This document shows, piece after piece, positions 15,201 to 26,651 of a stretch of 64,000 nucleotides of DNA. Under the pieces are notes generated by a model, which ran no database searches, was not told where the DNA came from, and saw only the letters and a program-made list of their open reading frames with translations. The stretch is from contig NC_092590.1 in assembly GCF_047663525.1 (NCBI RefSeq), positions 21,388,001 to 21,452,000 on the forward strand. The letters are read 5' to 3'. Numbering within the stretch: position 1 is the first letter of the stretch; every line of letters begins with the position of its first letter. The DNA comes from Anas platyrhynchos. Taxonomy: Eukaryota > Chordata > Aves > Anseriformes > Anatidae. Both the position numbers and the translations under genes were made by a program.

Positions 15201-18200
15201 CCTTCTTAAACGTTTGCTTTTAGCCTGCAGGTGTTTGATTTTGAGGTGGGGGGAAAAGGTGATTCTTTGCAGGAACCATAAGTTAATCTGTAGATAAACA
15301 AATATGAAATTGCACGATGTTCTTTGTTTTCCTAGGACAAGGATGAGACTGAAACTGTGAAACCAGCACAGGGCTCAGAAATGTATGATGGTAATGAAGT
15401 TCCTGAGAGCATTAAGTCTGATGCTTCTGACCAAGAGGAAGATGAAGAAAGTGAGAGTGCCCCAGTGGCTATAAGTAAGTGCTTTTTATAGCTCATTAGT
15501 CAGTGCTTTCACCGTGGTCTTGACCAGCTAATTTTACAACAGAAATTTCATGAAGTGCTGCTTTGTAACATCTTCCTTCAAAGGCTTTCTAGTCAGGTCT
15601 TTTCCAGTGAAAGTTTTCCAGTATGGTATTTACTAATACCTTGTGAAAGGTTAAACATTCCGATAAGAGGAGCTTTTGCTCTTTCTAATTACTGCATATC
15701 GTAGAAGCACATGTTGGAAATGTATTCATAGCTTGCTAAGTTGCCTATCCTGTTTCAAACTTGAAGTTTCTCAAGCTTTGAGCTGAATAATGTGAAAGCT
15801 GCCAAAATTCTATGCAACTATTCAGTTTGATGATGATTGAATATGCTTATTTTTCATATTTTTTAATAATCTTGCATGTTTTTTAATCAATTCTGTCCTG
15901 TTTGTCAAAAACCAACAACTCGTGTCTTGGTTTCCCCTACTTAAATTCTTAACACCAATTTGTTTAATAAGTTAAATACTACTGTGTTGGTGTGAAATAT
16001 TTTTTGATAATATGGCTCATGTGGAGCATACGAATAGTGGAAAATATGTCATCACTGGATTGTAATTTAAAGGAATGTTTTGACCTTAGAGTTGCAAGTG
16101 ATGACTGCAGTAAATCCCTTAAAGGGATTTGGATTTTGCAGCCATCTTACTCTTTCAGATGCATCAGTAAGAGTTCTTACTGAGAAAATAACAGCAAGTT
16201 ATACTAATATGTAGATCCAATATGAAGGCGGTTTTATGTTGATTTACATTTAGGCTTATCAAAAGCAGAAACCCAAGCTTTGACTAATTATGGCAGTGGA
16301 GAAGATGAGAATGAAGATGAAGAAATAGAATTTGAGGAAGGACCTGTTGACGTGCAGACATCACTACAAGCTAGCAGTGAAACAGCAACTGAAAATGAAC
16401 AGGTATCACCAAAGTTGTAAACACAACACAAGAAAGCTAAGTCAGTGCGTAACCTTTCAGAAAAATATATTGTAGCACACTTCATACTGATAAAGGTAGA
16501 GAAACAACGCAAGAGATGAAATGAAACCAATGGTTGCTATATTTAAAAAAAAAAAAGCTTACTACTCGTTGCCTGCCTGAATTTATTGCTGGCATACTTG
16601 ATGCCAGCATGGATGCACACATATGCATGTTTAAATCTGCTGTTGCAGAGATAAAACATAAGGAATAGGAAAGGTAAATTATCAAAAAAAAAAAAAAAAG
16701 TTTTACACTGTTAATACACTGTTAACTTGTTCTTCTGTGCTTGCTGACATAAGGTAATTATTGGGCATTAATTTGCAGAAGGCATTGACATTTGTATTTT
16801 AACATGTCTTTGATTTGTCTTTCCTTTTTACAAGGTATGTAATATTTTTTTCCTGAACAGTGGTGAAATGTTATTGGTTGTTATTGCTATTTCATTGTTA
16901 GCTTTCTTAAAAACACCTGGATGTGTGTGACCTGGTTTTGGAGACTTATTTACTGACATCCAAAGAATTAACAAAATGGAGTTTTGAGTCTTTTGAAACT
17001 CTGGTTTACTCAAAGCTATTAACATTTAGGCAATTTATAGAGCATTTTGTGCCTTAAAAGCTAAAATATTAGGTATCTCCAGTGGAACCAGAAGGTTTAT
17101 TTGGAACTACTATAGCAAAAAAAAAAAAAAAAAATTAAAATTACATGTTCAGATAAAACACATGGTCATGGTTCTGCTCGAGTGGGCAGCCGAGCTCCAC
17201 CACAGCCGCTCTCTCACTCCCCCTCCTCAAAGAGGAATGGGGAGAAAATATGTGAAAAGGGCTCAAGGGTTGAGATAAGGACGAGAAAATCACGCAATAA
17301 TTATTGTAACGGGCAAAACAGACTCAGCTTAAGAAGACAGTAAGATTTATTGCTTGTTACTAACAAGCTAGAGAAGTGAGAAACAAAGGAAAGAAACCAA
17401 AAGCACCTTCCCCCCCATCCACCCTCTTATACCTCCTCCCCTCGAGCGGCACAGGGGAACGAGGGAATGGGGGTTATGGTCAGTTTACAGCACTTCTTCT
17501 CTGCCTCTCCTTCTCAGTCACTCTCGTCCCCTGTGCTGTGGGGTCCCACCCACGGGATGCAGTCCTTGATGAACTGATCCGGCGTGGGCTTCCCACAGGC
17601 AGCAGCTCTTCCAGAACTGCTCCAGATATGGGTCCGTACCACGGGGTCCATCCCTCAGGAGAAAACTGCTCCAACCTGGCTCCCCCACGGGCAGCAGCTC
17701 CTGCCAGGTCACCTGCTCCTGCGTGGGCTCCTCTCCATGGGCTACGGGTCCGGCCCGGAATCTGCTCCTGCAGAGGTCTTCCACAGGCTGCAGCCTCCGT
17801 CGGTGCAGGGTCACCTGCTCCACCGTGGTCTCCTCCATGGGCTGCAGCGTGGAACCCTGCTCCACCGTGGTACTCCATGGGCTGCAAGGGGACATCCTGC
17901 TTCACCATGGTCCTCACCACAGGCCGCAGGGGACTTCTGCTCCGGCGCCTGGAGCACCTCTCCCCCTCCTTCTACACTGACCTTGGCACCTGCAAGGCCG
18001 TTCCTCACTGTCCCAGCTGCTGTGTGGCGCAGTGTTTTTTTCCCTGTCTTAAATATGCTCTCACAGAGGCGCAAAACAACATCGCTTATTGGCTCAGCTC
18101 TGGAAAACAGTGACGCCCTTCCCAAACATGGGGCAGCTTCTAGATCTTTCTCACAGAAACCACCCCTATGGCCCCCTGCTACCAAAACCTTGCCACGTAA

Positions 18201-21200
18201 ACCCACTACACACATGTATCAGTATTAATAGTTTCTTAAAGTGTGGTTGACCAACTGATTGAATTCTATTTCCAAGAGTAGAACCAAATATTTTTATTTC
18301 ATGCTAGTTAAGACAAAAACACTGAATAAGTGTACAATGTGGTTTTTAATTACTAAGGAAGAGTGAATTATGCAATAAGCTACAAAACTGGTTAGTAGAA
18401 CTTGTTCTAATTCATTTTCACCTTTTCAATAGACTCCAAACCAAGAACTGAATAAAACAAAAGGCAGTGATACTATGTCATCCAAACAAGAATCTGCTAA
18501 TGTAAAAGGTAAGACCAGTATGAATGGAGAGATTAACAATTCTATATGAATTGCATACTGTGAGAATTATCTGGGACAGTGATAATTGAGAGGATGATGA
18601 CCAAACTTGCAAGAGTTTGTTGGGCTGTTTTTTCTCATGATACTGTCATTTGGCTTAATGCATCTGTGTTAATATAAATGTAGCAAATCTTTTAAAGAGG
18701 AAGCTTGAAATAATCTTATATAGGTAGATGCATTACAGTTTTTGATGTTTAACACTTAAATGAATTTCAGGTAATTGTTGCAGCCACTGACAATTGTAGC
18801 TATATAGTGTGTCTATTACAGGATTTTGTTTGGATTTGTCTAGTACATGTTTTTTTCTTCCTACTGCCATTTACTAGCAATTGAAATAATTTTATATTTT
18901 GAAGATTTATGCTGGGTTGAAACTGATTAAGAACTGAGAAATCATTTTCTGTGTCAAAACAGCCAACTGGTATGGATGTTATTTCTAGCTGTAATCTCCT
19001 GCTTTTTCTGTGTCCTTTTGTTGGAAATACTGGTTTGGGGTTTTATCTTTCTTAGACTAAAAGCGGAATTTGAATAGATTCAACATCAACACAAGAATGT
19101 GTCGAAATGTTAGGGGATTTATTGTTCTGAATCTCCTTATACCTAGACGGTGTATTTAACAGTAGGCCTTACAGTTCTGGAGTTGGTTTTAAAAAACAAA
19201 AAATGCTTTATCAAGTCAGAAGTTTTTAAATCAGATACTGTCCTATGATAATTGCTGATACCATAGTGTATGGCACTCTCTAAGTACAAGTAACACATGT
19301 TTTATTTCAACAAGTTGTGTGGGTCTGAGGGTCTAATTCACTTTTTCACTTTCATTGCTTATTTGTAGCTTTGAATCATAATTTGTTTAAGGAAAAAAAA
19401 TATAATGTTTTTTATACACTCAGAATCTTTTACCATTTCTACCTAGTTAAAATGAAATTTTATGGTTTTAGGTGAACAAGATGAAGCTACACTTTTGCCT
19501 CATTACCTCAATGTCATGGAGAACACACCACCTTTAACAGTCAACGCCCCAGAATCATTTGTAACAGCCAGTGTGAAAACAGAAGAAATGAGCTCATCGT
19601 TACCAGGGAATGAAACTCAAAAGCTAGATACAGCATGCGTGGTAAACAAGTCATCTGCTGGAAGTTCTGAAAGCTCCATGGCTGGCAGTCCTGATACAGA
19701 GTCACCTGTATTAGTGAATGAATATGTACGTATAATTCAGTTTGGATACATCTAAGAAAAATTAAAAGCTTTTTTTTATTTATTTCAGTGTTATTTCTTG
19801 TTTCCAGTCTCATTTAGTTGTCATCTGCAAATTTGATGTGGGCATTTCTTTTTGATGTACTGCTTAAAATGTTAAAAATTCTAGTTTTGGAGTGAAAATA
19901 AAACAGTGGCACTAAATGTCACTATTTTTATTAACAGGAAGCTGGTTCTGGAAATATAAGTCAAAAATCTGATGAGGATGACTTTGTGAAAGTTGAAGAC
20001 TTGCCCCTTAAACTTGCAGTCTATTCAGAGGTACTTTGCTGTTTTTTGTTGTTATTTGGAAGTGCATGCTTTAAATGTCTTGATTATCATCAAGACAACA
20101 GTAAGAATTATCTAGAATTCTGAGTTTTGCTTTATCCGTTACAAAGGCAGATTTAATGAAGAAAATAGCATCAGAGGCCCAAACCAACAGTTTGTCTGAC
20201 GAGTTACTGGATGGAGGTAGAGCCCAAGATGAAGAACTAGTAGGAGATGCCCAAACTTTGAAAGAACCAGGTAGGGATTATTTTCTAAATCATCTCCACA
20301 TATTGGGAAAACATTCTGAAATGGCCTTAGAATTTACATATCTTGTTGTCATTGGCTGAAGTAAGAAATCACAGTGGTACAGAAAGCATATCCTTTTATA
20401 TGATCATGCATTGGCAAATAACGCATTGATATGAAGGGTTTTGCCTTTCATGTCCCTTCTGTATATTTCCAGTAAATTCTGTGCCTAAAACTCATAAAAA
20501 TTAACATATAAAATGCACAGTGTAACTTCATGTTTTTAAAACTTATTAAAAGCATTTTTATTTTTTGTTATATAAGCTTGGGTTTAATATTTTAAGTTTT
20601 AATTGCTAGTATGTGATTGGTAGTATCTGAATGCTTAATAAAATCTGCTGACAGATTGCTCAGTATTTGTAATAGGGAAGCTCTAGAGACTTCTTGGAAA
20701 AGTAAAATATCTCTTAAGAGAAAAGAAAATGTTTCTGATATAAACCATGCCATGAGGTAGAAAAAATTCTTTAGGGTGTGTGACAGTAATAAAAATTTCC
20801 ATTGTTGCTTTCATGAAACTATTTCTGTAGCTCCAAAAACTTCATGGCCATGTATGTCAAAATTGCTTTTCTTGCAATGTGATACTGATGCTGTGACAAT
20901 TTATTGTATCAGTCTTCTGATACATTGCTGGGCTCATAGTTCTTTAATGGAAAGTATGTGTATAAATGCATGAACTGAGTATTCCTATGGTAGGAGGCTT
21001 CTGCTTGTATAGCTAGTCCCAATTCTGCAAAAAGTATAAGCAGATGAAAACTTTTTACTGCAGTTGTAATGACAGCATAGGACTTTCAAGATTAGTGTGA
21101 TTGGAAAAAAAATCTTCCCTTCCATTTCATGCAGTGCTCATCATCACTCGTTTGTCATAGTTAAGGTAGCAGAAGTCTGTCACGTCAGTCTGGTGCATAC

Positions 21201-21496
21201 AGGTGCATGGTGCAGAAATGGTCTGTATAAGAATGCATCGTCACAGAAAATCAGTAGCTAGCAACTAAGACTTTCTTCGTCTGTGTATGTGGGATATCTG
21301 TAGCTGTTTAAGTAGGCTCTCAAAGTACTTGTGAAGGAGAGGTGAGGATCAAATATTTCATCAAGGGTATAATAAATAATGGATACTTAGATGGAGATGA
21401 AGTGTGGTCAAGAGCTGTGTTCAATACCTTGTAGTTGCTAGCCAGTAATGAGTATGCTCTTATTTTACAGAAACTTTTGGAGTTCAAAGTGTGTGA
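223..21496 (+). CDS. PCM1: PCM1, C-terminal 22 coding exons (5' part outside window)
   Basis: Pericentriolar material 1 is the scaffold of centriolar satellites, the cytoplasmic granules that deliver proteins to centrosomes and cilia. Exons, all GT-AG and in a continuous frame: 223-420, 1312-1534, 1649-1794, 2936-3129, 4226-4403, 5056-5408, 5944-6102, 8118-8290, 8377-8505, 9124-9244, 9573-9710, 9957-10090, 11440-11574, 11936-12133, 13809-13868, 15336-15474, 16254-16402, 18433-18508, 19472-19725, 19938-20030, 20147-20270, 21471-21496. They sum to 3400 nt, about 1132 residues, roughly the C-terminal 55% of a protein of about 2000. Recognised PCM1 blocks include WGGSTQCALDEE, coiled-coil EEKEQWQEQINQLKKQ, SMPDPVDPTTVTKTFK, FEALRDTIYSEVATLISQNE, NTVIHLDQALARMREYERMK, LTNYGSGEDENEDEE and the C-terminal KEPETFGVQSV followed by TGA. 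The 18433-18508 exon and the start of 19472-19725 match human PCM1 least. The first acceptor could instead give a start at 226. The 1794 donor (GTTTGT) is weak. Confidence 0.96.
563..598. repeat. Perfect 17-bp inverted repeat, 2-nt spacer
   Basis: Arms at 563-579 and 582-598 are exact reverse complements around GT. Each arm carries a GATAA core (GGATAAG). It lies in a PCM1 intron, 143 bp after an exon. Confidence 0.8.
1805..1862 (+). repeat. Short direct duplication in PCM1 intron
   Basis: The phrase TTTGAAATACTTCAGTAAT occurs near 1807 and again near 1843, separated by a related AT-rich stretch. It looks like a local tandem duplication just after the exon that ends at 1794. Confidence 0.6.
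3948..4130 (-). mobile_element. CR1 LINE 3' fragment
   Basis: On the plus strand it opens with TCATAGAATGATTTGGGTTG, then GGAAGGGACCTTAAAG and a CACCTCCAGGGATGGGGCATC block. This is the reverse complement of the 3' end of a bird CR1 element. It is 5'-truncated and sits less than 100 bp upstream of the PCM1 exon at 4226. Confidence 0.9.
6103..8117 (+). other. PCM1: PCM1 intron, no other feature
   Basis: About 2 kb of AT-rich intron. It contains a 21-nt T run at 6996-7016 and short AT-rich ORFs without protein-like composition. I recognise no RNA gene or mobile element in it. Confidence 0.7.
10091..11439 (+). other. PCM1: PCM1 intron, no other feature
   Basis: AT-rich intron between the exon ending FLK and the exon starting EHMDEV. 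Nothing else recognisable. Confidence 0.7.
12134..13808 (+). other. PCM1: PCM1 intron with A-run and (TA)n
   Basis: Intron of about 1.7 kb. A poly(A)/(TA)n microsatellite occupies 12577-12606. No coding signal is supported. Confidence 0.7.
12577..12606. repeat. A12-(TA)9 microsatellite
   Basis: An uninterrupted A run is followed directly by alternating TA. Confidence 0.9.
13869..15335 (+). other. PCM1: PCM1 intron, no other feature
   Basis: About 1.5 kb of AT-rich sequence with short A and T runs. No mobile element or RNA gene recognised. Confidence 0.7.
17163..18210 (-). mobile_element. GC-rich solo LTR-like element in PCM1 intron
   Basis: A 1.05-kb GC-rich island inside AT-rich intron, flanked by a 7-bp direct repeat ACACATG (17158-17164 and 18210-18216) that overlaps TG/CA-type ends, as a target-site duplication would. 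Read on the minus strand it starts near GTGGGTTTACGTGGCAAGG, has a TATTTAAG TATA-like box at about 18050, then many imperfect 25-50-bp units rich in CTGCAGCCCATGG and GGAGCAG, and ends in GCTCGGCTGCCCACTCGAGC. I associate this pattern with a high-copy LTR family of neoavian birds, probably a retroviral LTR; I cannot name the family. No gag, pol or env region accompanies it, hence solo LTR. Open frames of 125-245 codons occur on both strands and reflect the repeat composition. Confidence 0.75.
18509..19471 (+). other. PCM1: PCM1 intron, no other feature
   Basis: AT-rich intron of about 960 bp with nothing further recognisable. Confidence 0.7.
20271..21470 (+). other. PCM1: PCM1 last intron
   Basis: About 1.2 kb. 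It ends in TTATTTTACAG before the short terminal coding exon. No other feature seen. Confidence 0.7.
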
Positions 21497-21805
21497 AAAT
21501 GATCCGAAGATACCCGCATATGTAAACTCCATGTATACAAATGCATATGGAAGATCACTACTTTCACAAATTCTGAAAGTGTATAAAAATGTAAAATAGT
21601 TTTTGACACTCTGCCTTTTAGGATAGGTATGCTAACTTCTGCCTGTGGCAGTTCAAACAGCTGGAACTGAATCCTCTTTTATTCAGTTTTGCTGCACTGT
21701 TCTTTTTCTGTCTTAATCTTTTTTATTTTTTATTGTGACTTGTTTAGTAATTTTAAAATTGTTCAGAATTGTAGTTTAAATAAAGTTTGGACTTGTCTGT
21801 AAATT
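21497..21805 (+). other. PCM1: PCM1 3' UTR
   Basis: Sequence between the TGA stop (21494-21496) and the region expected for cleavage just after the poly(A) signal. The 3' end is inferred, not observed. Confidence 0.7.
21779..21784 (+). terminator. PCM1: PCM1 poly(A) signal AATAAA
   Basis: Canonical hexamer 283 bp after the stop codon, followed by a T/G-rich stretch (TTTGGACTTGTCTG) typical of a downstream element. Confidence 0.75.
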
Positions 21806-21935
21806 TGTCTTTTGAAAAATTTTCCTCTTACTTATAAAAGGATACGCAGTTTGTTGTTGGAAGTTAACTGGCTTAAGTGTAGGCCTGCTTGTAGCACTTT
21901 GCTACTCCTGTTCAGAGAAATACTACTAACGTTCC

Positions 21936-21958
21936 TGGGATGAGAACTTCTCATCCCA
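21936..21958. repeat. Perfect 11-bp inverted repeat, 1-nt spacer
   Basis: TGGGATGAGAA, C, TTCTCATCCCA. It lies about 150 bp beyond the PCM1 poly(A) signal. Confidence 0.8.
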
Positions 21959-22056
21959 CAAAGTTTCTCCATCTACAACTAAGACTTGTAGGTACAGTAT
22001 GTATCTCTACATTGCCTTAAAGCCTAAGTATAGCTCTAAGTATAGCTGGCCTGTTA

Positions 22057-22107
22057 AATATATATATATTTTTAATGTATGCATATATATATCTATATAT
22101 ATATAAT
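22057..22107. repeat. Interrupted (AT)n microsatellite
   Basis: Two blocks of alternating AT around a short TTTTTAATGTATGC interruption. Confidence 0.85.
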
Positions 22108-22554
22108 TCCTGTTCATGTCCTGTAGAATTAATCTTCCTCAGCACCGTGGTCTGAGGTGAAGTAGATACCCTGTTTTTGTACTTAACTGCAGAAACCATC
22201 TGTTTTTCTACATTTCCACTTCTGCACTTTTCAACATGAAGGAGGATAAACTTGGCTGAAAATTTTTGTATCCTTTTGCATGTAATGTTGCAGCTGAATA
22301 TCTGTAGCATTTGTTTGCAAAGTATTTGACTTGGTGATAGCTTTTCACATAGAAAGGAAGAAATTTAGGAAATTACAATTGAAGTTAGTATTAAAAACAC
22401 AGGTAAAGTCAGCAACTAATGAAGTCTCGTAGCAAAAGCAGAATTAAGATTGGAGAAAAGTAGATTAGAAAACTAAACCAGAAGAAAAACTTTATTCTTT
22501 AATATTCCTGCTTGCATCAAAGTTTCTAACATTATTTCTAGCTTAGTTTTATGA

Positions 22555-22700
22555 TATCACAGAATCACAGAACTGTAGGGGTTGGAAGGGACCTCAAAAG
22601 ATCATCGTGTCCAACCCTCCTGCCCAAGCAGATTCCTCAGAGCAGGCTGCCCAGGTAGGCGTCCAGACAGGCCTTGAATATCTCCAGAGAAGGAGATATT
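22555..22700 (-). mobile_element. CR1 LINE 3' fragment
   Basis: The plus strand reads ATCACAGAATCACAG, then GGGGTTGGAAGGGACCTC and a CCAACCCTCCTGCCC block, the reverse complement of a CR1 3' end. Only about 145 bp survive. Confidence 0.9.
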
Positions 22701-22790
22701 CAATATAGGAGATACAGCTTATTCAGTGTATCTGTTCCAACTTAGAGGTCCTGTTTATCTTAAATTAGGGCAAGGTTTTTCTCAAAATAG

Positions 22791-22810
22791 TTAATAATAA
22801 TAATAATAAA
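22791..22810. repeat. (TAA)n microsatellite
   Basis: About six TAA units in intergenic DNA. Confidence 0.85.
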
Positions 22811-24027
22811 ATCATAAATTGAGTTTCAGTTAGTTCTATAATATGACTATATGCTTAAGGAGACATTTTAGTGATAATTCTAAATACACCTGAAATAGCC
22901 TGAAATCTGAATAGAATAGTTTAAGTTTTATTTTTTGTTTTTGAGTCTCCCCAGGTTTTGAGAGTGGATTTTAAAATGGCAGGTTGGAGAAGAGAGGTAT
23001 GATTGTAACAGCAACATTTACTTACTGTGCAGGCTTCAAACTCGTGGTCATACTGTATGCAGAGGACAAGGGAAATACAGGTTTGTGTTGTCACAATATG
23101 AAAATGAAACAAAAATGAAAGCTTTTAATCGTGAACTTAACACAGGAATCAGTAGACTTCAAAGAGGACATACATAGAACAAGAAGATCTGTGCCCTATT
23201 TAAGATGAAAATTTGGTTAATGTGTTAAACAAGCTTTAAACTCAAGGAACAGAATGAGCACAGATCATTCCAGGGCAAGAATTCAAGAATGCTGTACATG
23301 AACAATACCTTTTAATGGATTTGGCCTGCCTTTGGTGATCAAATTTTCACCAAAATGTGACATCCAGTAGTATTTGCTTAGATTCTGTAAAAATTATAAA
23401 CTGTTAATGAGACCAAGAGATAGTGCAGCTGTGCCACTGGGTTTGCTTGGACAAGGAATCAAATTGCAGTTGAGGAAATATGCTTAAAATCCATTGTAAC
23501 TTTGGAAATGAAACAATGGTTGGCAGTGTTAGATTAAAATTCCTATGAGAGTTAATGTTGAAGCCTAAAATTATGCTCAAGGAACAGCTGTCTATTATAA
23601 TATATGTCAAAATTAAAAAAGAAAGTCTAGACTTACTGAAGTATTGATTAAATATCATTCTGAATGAGACAAGGTAGAAAAAGGAGTGCTTATACTAGAT
23701 ATATTCAACACCAGCACTGTACCTCACAATACTCTTAGAGAACTGAATACTGACCTTTGGTCATGCCAGTAAAAATGATGTTACTTGCAGGTGGTGGGTT
23801 TAGCAGGGAACAAGTCTTTAAAAGAGAAGTCTTTGTGCTCAGGATAGCTTTTTGCAGGGGATCTTGCTCTGACACCTTCAGGGACAATAAAGAAGCTTGG
23901 TATAATGCAGAAGTAAGGTCTCCAGTTGCAACTTCTGGATTAAATGCTCTGTTTTCAAATTTCATGGATGGAACTGAGGAACATTCCTTGTGGTTGAAGA
24001 AGCTGAAAATAGTAAAGACACTAAAAG

Positions 24028-24462
24028 TCATAGCATGGCTGGGGTTGGAAGGGACCTCAAAGGCTGTCTAGTTCCAAGCCCCTGCAATGAGCAGGGACAC
24101 CTCCCACCACATCAGGTCCCACAGGGCCCTATCCATGATGGCCTTGAGCACCTCTGGGGATGGGACATCCACACCTTCTCTGGGCAGCCTGTGCCAGGGC
24201 CTCCTCACCACCCTCTGAGTGAAGAATTTCTTCCTTACATCTAATCTAAATCTACCCTCTTACTCTAAAATCCTTACTCCTTATCCTGTCACTACATGCC
24301 CTGATGGAGTCCCTCCTAAGCTTTCCTATAGGCCCTCTTTAGGCACTGGAAGGCCACTATAAGGTCTCCCTGGACCTTTCTCTTCTCCAGGTTGAACAAC
24401 CCCAGCTCCCTCAGCCTGTCTTCACAGGAGAGGTGCTGCAGCCCCCTGATCTTCATAACACA
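24028..24462 (-). mobile_element. CR1 LINE fragment
   Basis: The plus strand starts TCATAGCATGGCTGGGGTTG, followed by the CR1 blocks GGGCAGCCTGTGCCAG, TTCTTCCTTACATCTAATC and TCTTCTCCAGGTTGAACAAC. Its minus-strand translation retains short CR1 ORF2 C-terminal phrases such as LRELGLFNLEKRK but is broken by stops. Confidence 0.92.
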
Positions 24463-25136
24463 GTGACAACCGTGGAAATGGGGAAGCTGAGGTGCTGAGG
24501 AAAGAATGAGGTAACAGTAACCAAGCATAAGAAATAACAAGCCAACTTGTAACATTCTTAAAAATGCCATATCTTTATTGTATACTGATTACATATGTAT
24601 GTGACGTGTATAACATTGCAGAGGGCTCTTGTATTATAGTGTCTGTTCTGTGAGCTGTAATTGGTTAAGGAAATATTAGTTACAAAATGTCCATCTAAAA
24701 TACACTTTTACAACTCCAAAATAACATCAGATTTCTATACAGAAACAAGATTTTTGTCTTAGTTTTTGGTAGTAAGCTTGGGGGAAGGGTATAAAGTCTT
24801 CTGTCATGGTGGAGTGTTTTTTTTAAGCATCTTAACAAAAATTGAAATAGCTCTTATACTTGTTTCACTGCTCAAAGTGATGTGATGCTGGGCTGCATGT
24901 CAAGCTAGCCCCCATTTAGTAAGTCATGTGAGACAGGAGAAAGATAATCAATATCAACTGCTTTTAAATGAGCTAAAGATACAACTTTTTTAATAGAAAA
25001 AAACTGCAATGTTGGTTGTGTTTCTCTATCATGAGAGTAACATGAAGAGGGAAGCCTCTCACAATTCTCCCAACCTCTGACACTGTGTAAGTCAATTCTC
25101 TACGAATCTATCTACTTTCAGCATTCCTTTGTTCAT

Positions 25137-25392
25137 ATCACAGAATAGCTAAGGTTAAAAAGTAGTGCTGGAGACCAAGTTGTCCAAGCCCCTTGCTCAA
25201 GGATGGCCACCTACAGCCAGCTGCTCAGAACCACATCCAGACAGCTTTCAATTATCTGTTTGGCCGACTCTACAACTTTTAGGCCACCTGTTGCAGTGCT
25301 CAGTCACCCTTATAGTAAAGAAATATTTCCTGATGTTCAGATAGAACCTATTGTACTTCAGTTCATAGCCATATATTCCATTATTCCTTGCT
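25137..25392 (-). mobile_element. Diverged CR1 LINE fragment
   Basis: Begins ATCACAGAATAGCTAAGGTT on the plus strand and keeps the TGCTCAAGGATGGCCACCTA block, which fits a more decayed CR1 subfamily. No usable reading frame remains. Confidence 0.75.
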
Positions 25393-25443
25393 AAAAGAGT
25401 AGATTTACCAAAGGAATTAAGGTGCATCTTCTATGTAGTCCAG

Positions 25444-25672
25444 TTCATAGAATCATTAAGGCTGGAGAAGCCCTCCAAGATCATCTGGTCCAACCACCCC
25501 CCTACCACCAATGTCACCCACCAAACCATGTCCCCAAGCACCAGGTCCAACCTCTCCTTGAACACACCCAGGGACTCCACCACCTCTCTGGGCAACCCAT
25601 CCCAATGCCTGACTACTTGGTCTGAGAAGAAATGTCTCCATATTTCCAACCTAAACTTCTCCTGGTAGAACA
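25444..25672 (-). mobile_element. CR1 LINE 3' fragment
   Basis: Begins TTCATAGAATCATTAAGGCT, then TCTGGTCCAACCACCCCCCT, a CACCACCTCTCTGGGCAACC block and CCTAAACTTCTCCTGG. It is a reverse-oriented CR1 tail next to, but of a different subfamily from, the fragment ending at 25392. Confidence 0.9.
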
Positions 25673-26651
25673 TTTTTTTCAGTGTTAGTAGAAATGATCT
25701 TGCTTAAAAAAAAATGGCAGAATATGAATGAGACACAGAAAGCAGACTTCTAAGCATAGCTTTCTGGTTGATAAACTGCTTGCTTATCAGTCCGGACCAA
25801 AATTAATAGTGTAGTTCACCACTCAATATGGGCATGTTGGAAAAAATGGGGAAGGTAGCTGCTGGGGTGACTGACTAAATGGCTGTCTTGCAGGTCACAC
25901 CTGCTCTACAGCCTTCAGTAAAGAAAAAAAAAAGTCATCTGTGAAGTGGGAACAACCATTTTCCTGAAGCTATTCAAGATTCTGAATTCCAGCATACACT
26001 TCATCACTTTAAGAACAGTTCTGTGAAGCAGTAAGTACAAAGTATTCAGATAATTAAGAAAGGTAATATACCAGAGCTGGTTCTCTTGTATAGCCAACAG
26101 AATTTAGTAGCAACTCTTTGCTTAGAGGAAGGGTGCTGTGTAACATTTGTTACAACAGTATATCTGTATGGTGAATGAGCCAAAAAGACAATAGGATGCA
26201 CTGGTACAGAGCAAAACCAAATCGTGGTGGAATTCAATTCATATTTGCTACAGAACTATCTGCTACTTTTAGGAGAAAGGTGCAAATAATTGATTTAAGA
26301 GTTTGTGACATTGCTTTTGAAACTTTATTTTCATCAGATCATTGTATTCCATTGTGTCCTGGAATGATTCATGCTCCAAAACCCCTGGTTACAGCATTTG
26401 CACAGTCTAAGCGTTAAGACAACAGAAACCCCACAATAACTTGGGTTACTTTCTCTGCAATGCTAGTATTCTGAACTGTAGGTGGCTACTACAGGTAGCA
26501 TTTAGTTGTGCTGTCTTGTATAACAGCAAGGAATTCAAACAAAATTTAACCCATTTATGGTAAATTTAATACCAGAACTTAAGCTATTTTTGTCTTAATT
26601 AAAAAGAAAACTTTCCTCACTCTACACATTTGCATATTCACTATAATAGTA

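Larger units (their letters stand above)
21806..26651. other. PCM1 / TFIIE-alpha-like intergenic region
   Basis: Tail-to-tail intergenic DNA of about 4.8 kb. It holds a hairpin, AT microsatellites and four CR1 fragments. The leftward 3' UTR of the TFIIE-like gene may extend into it. No ORF here has protein-like composition apart from CR1 remnants. Confidence 0.7.

Noticed and set aside
17376-18113. 245-codon plus-strand ORF in PCM1 intron
   Set aside because: Lies fully inside the LTR-like element, and several other frames on both strands are open too; composition effect.
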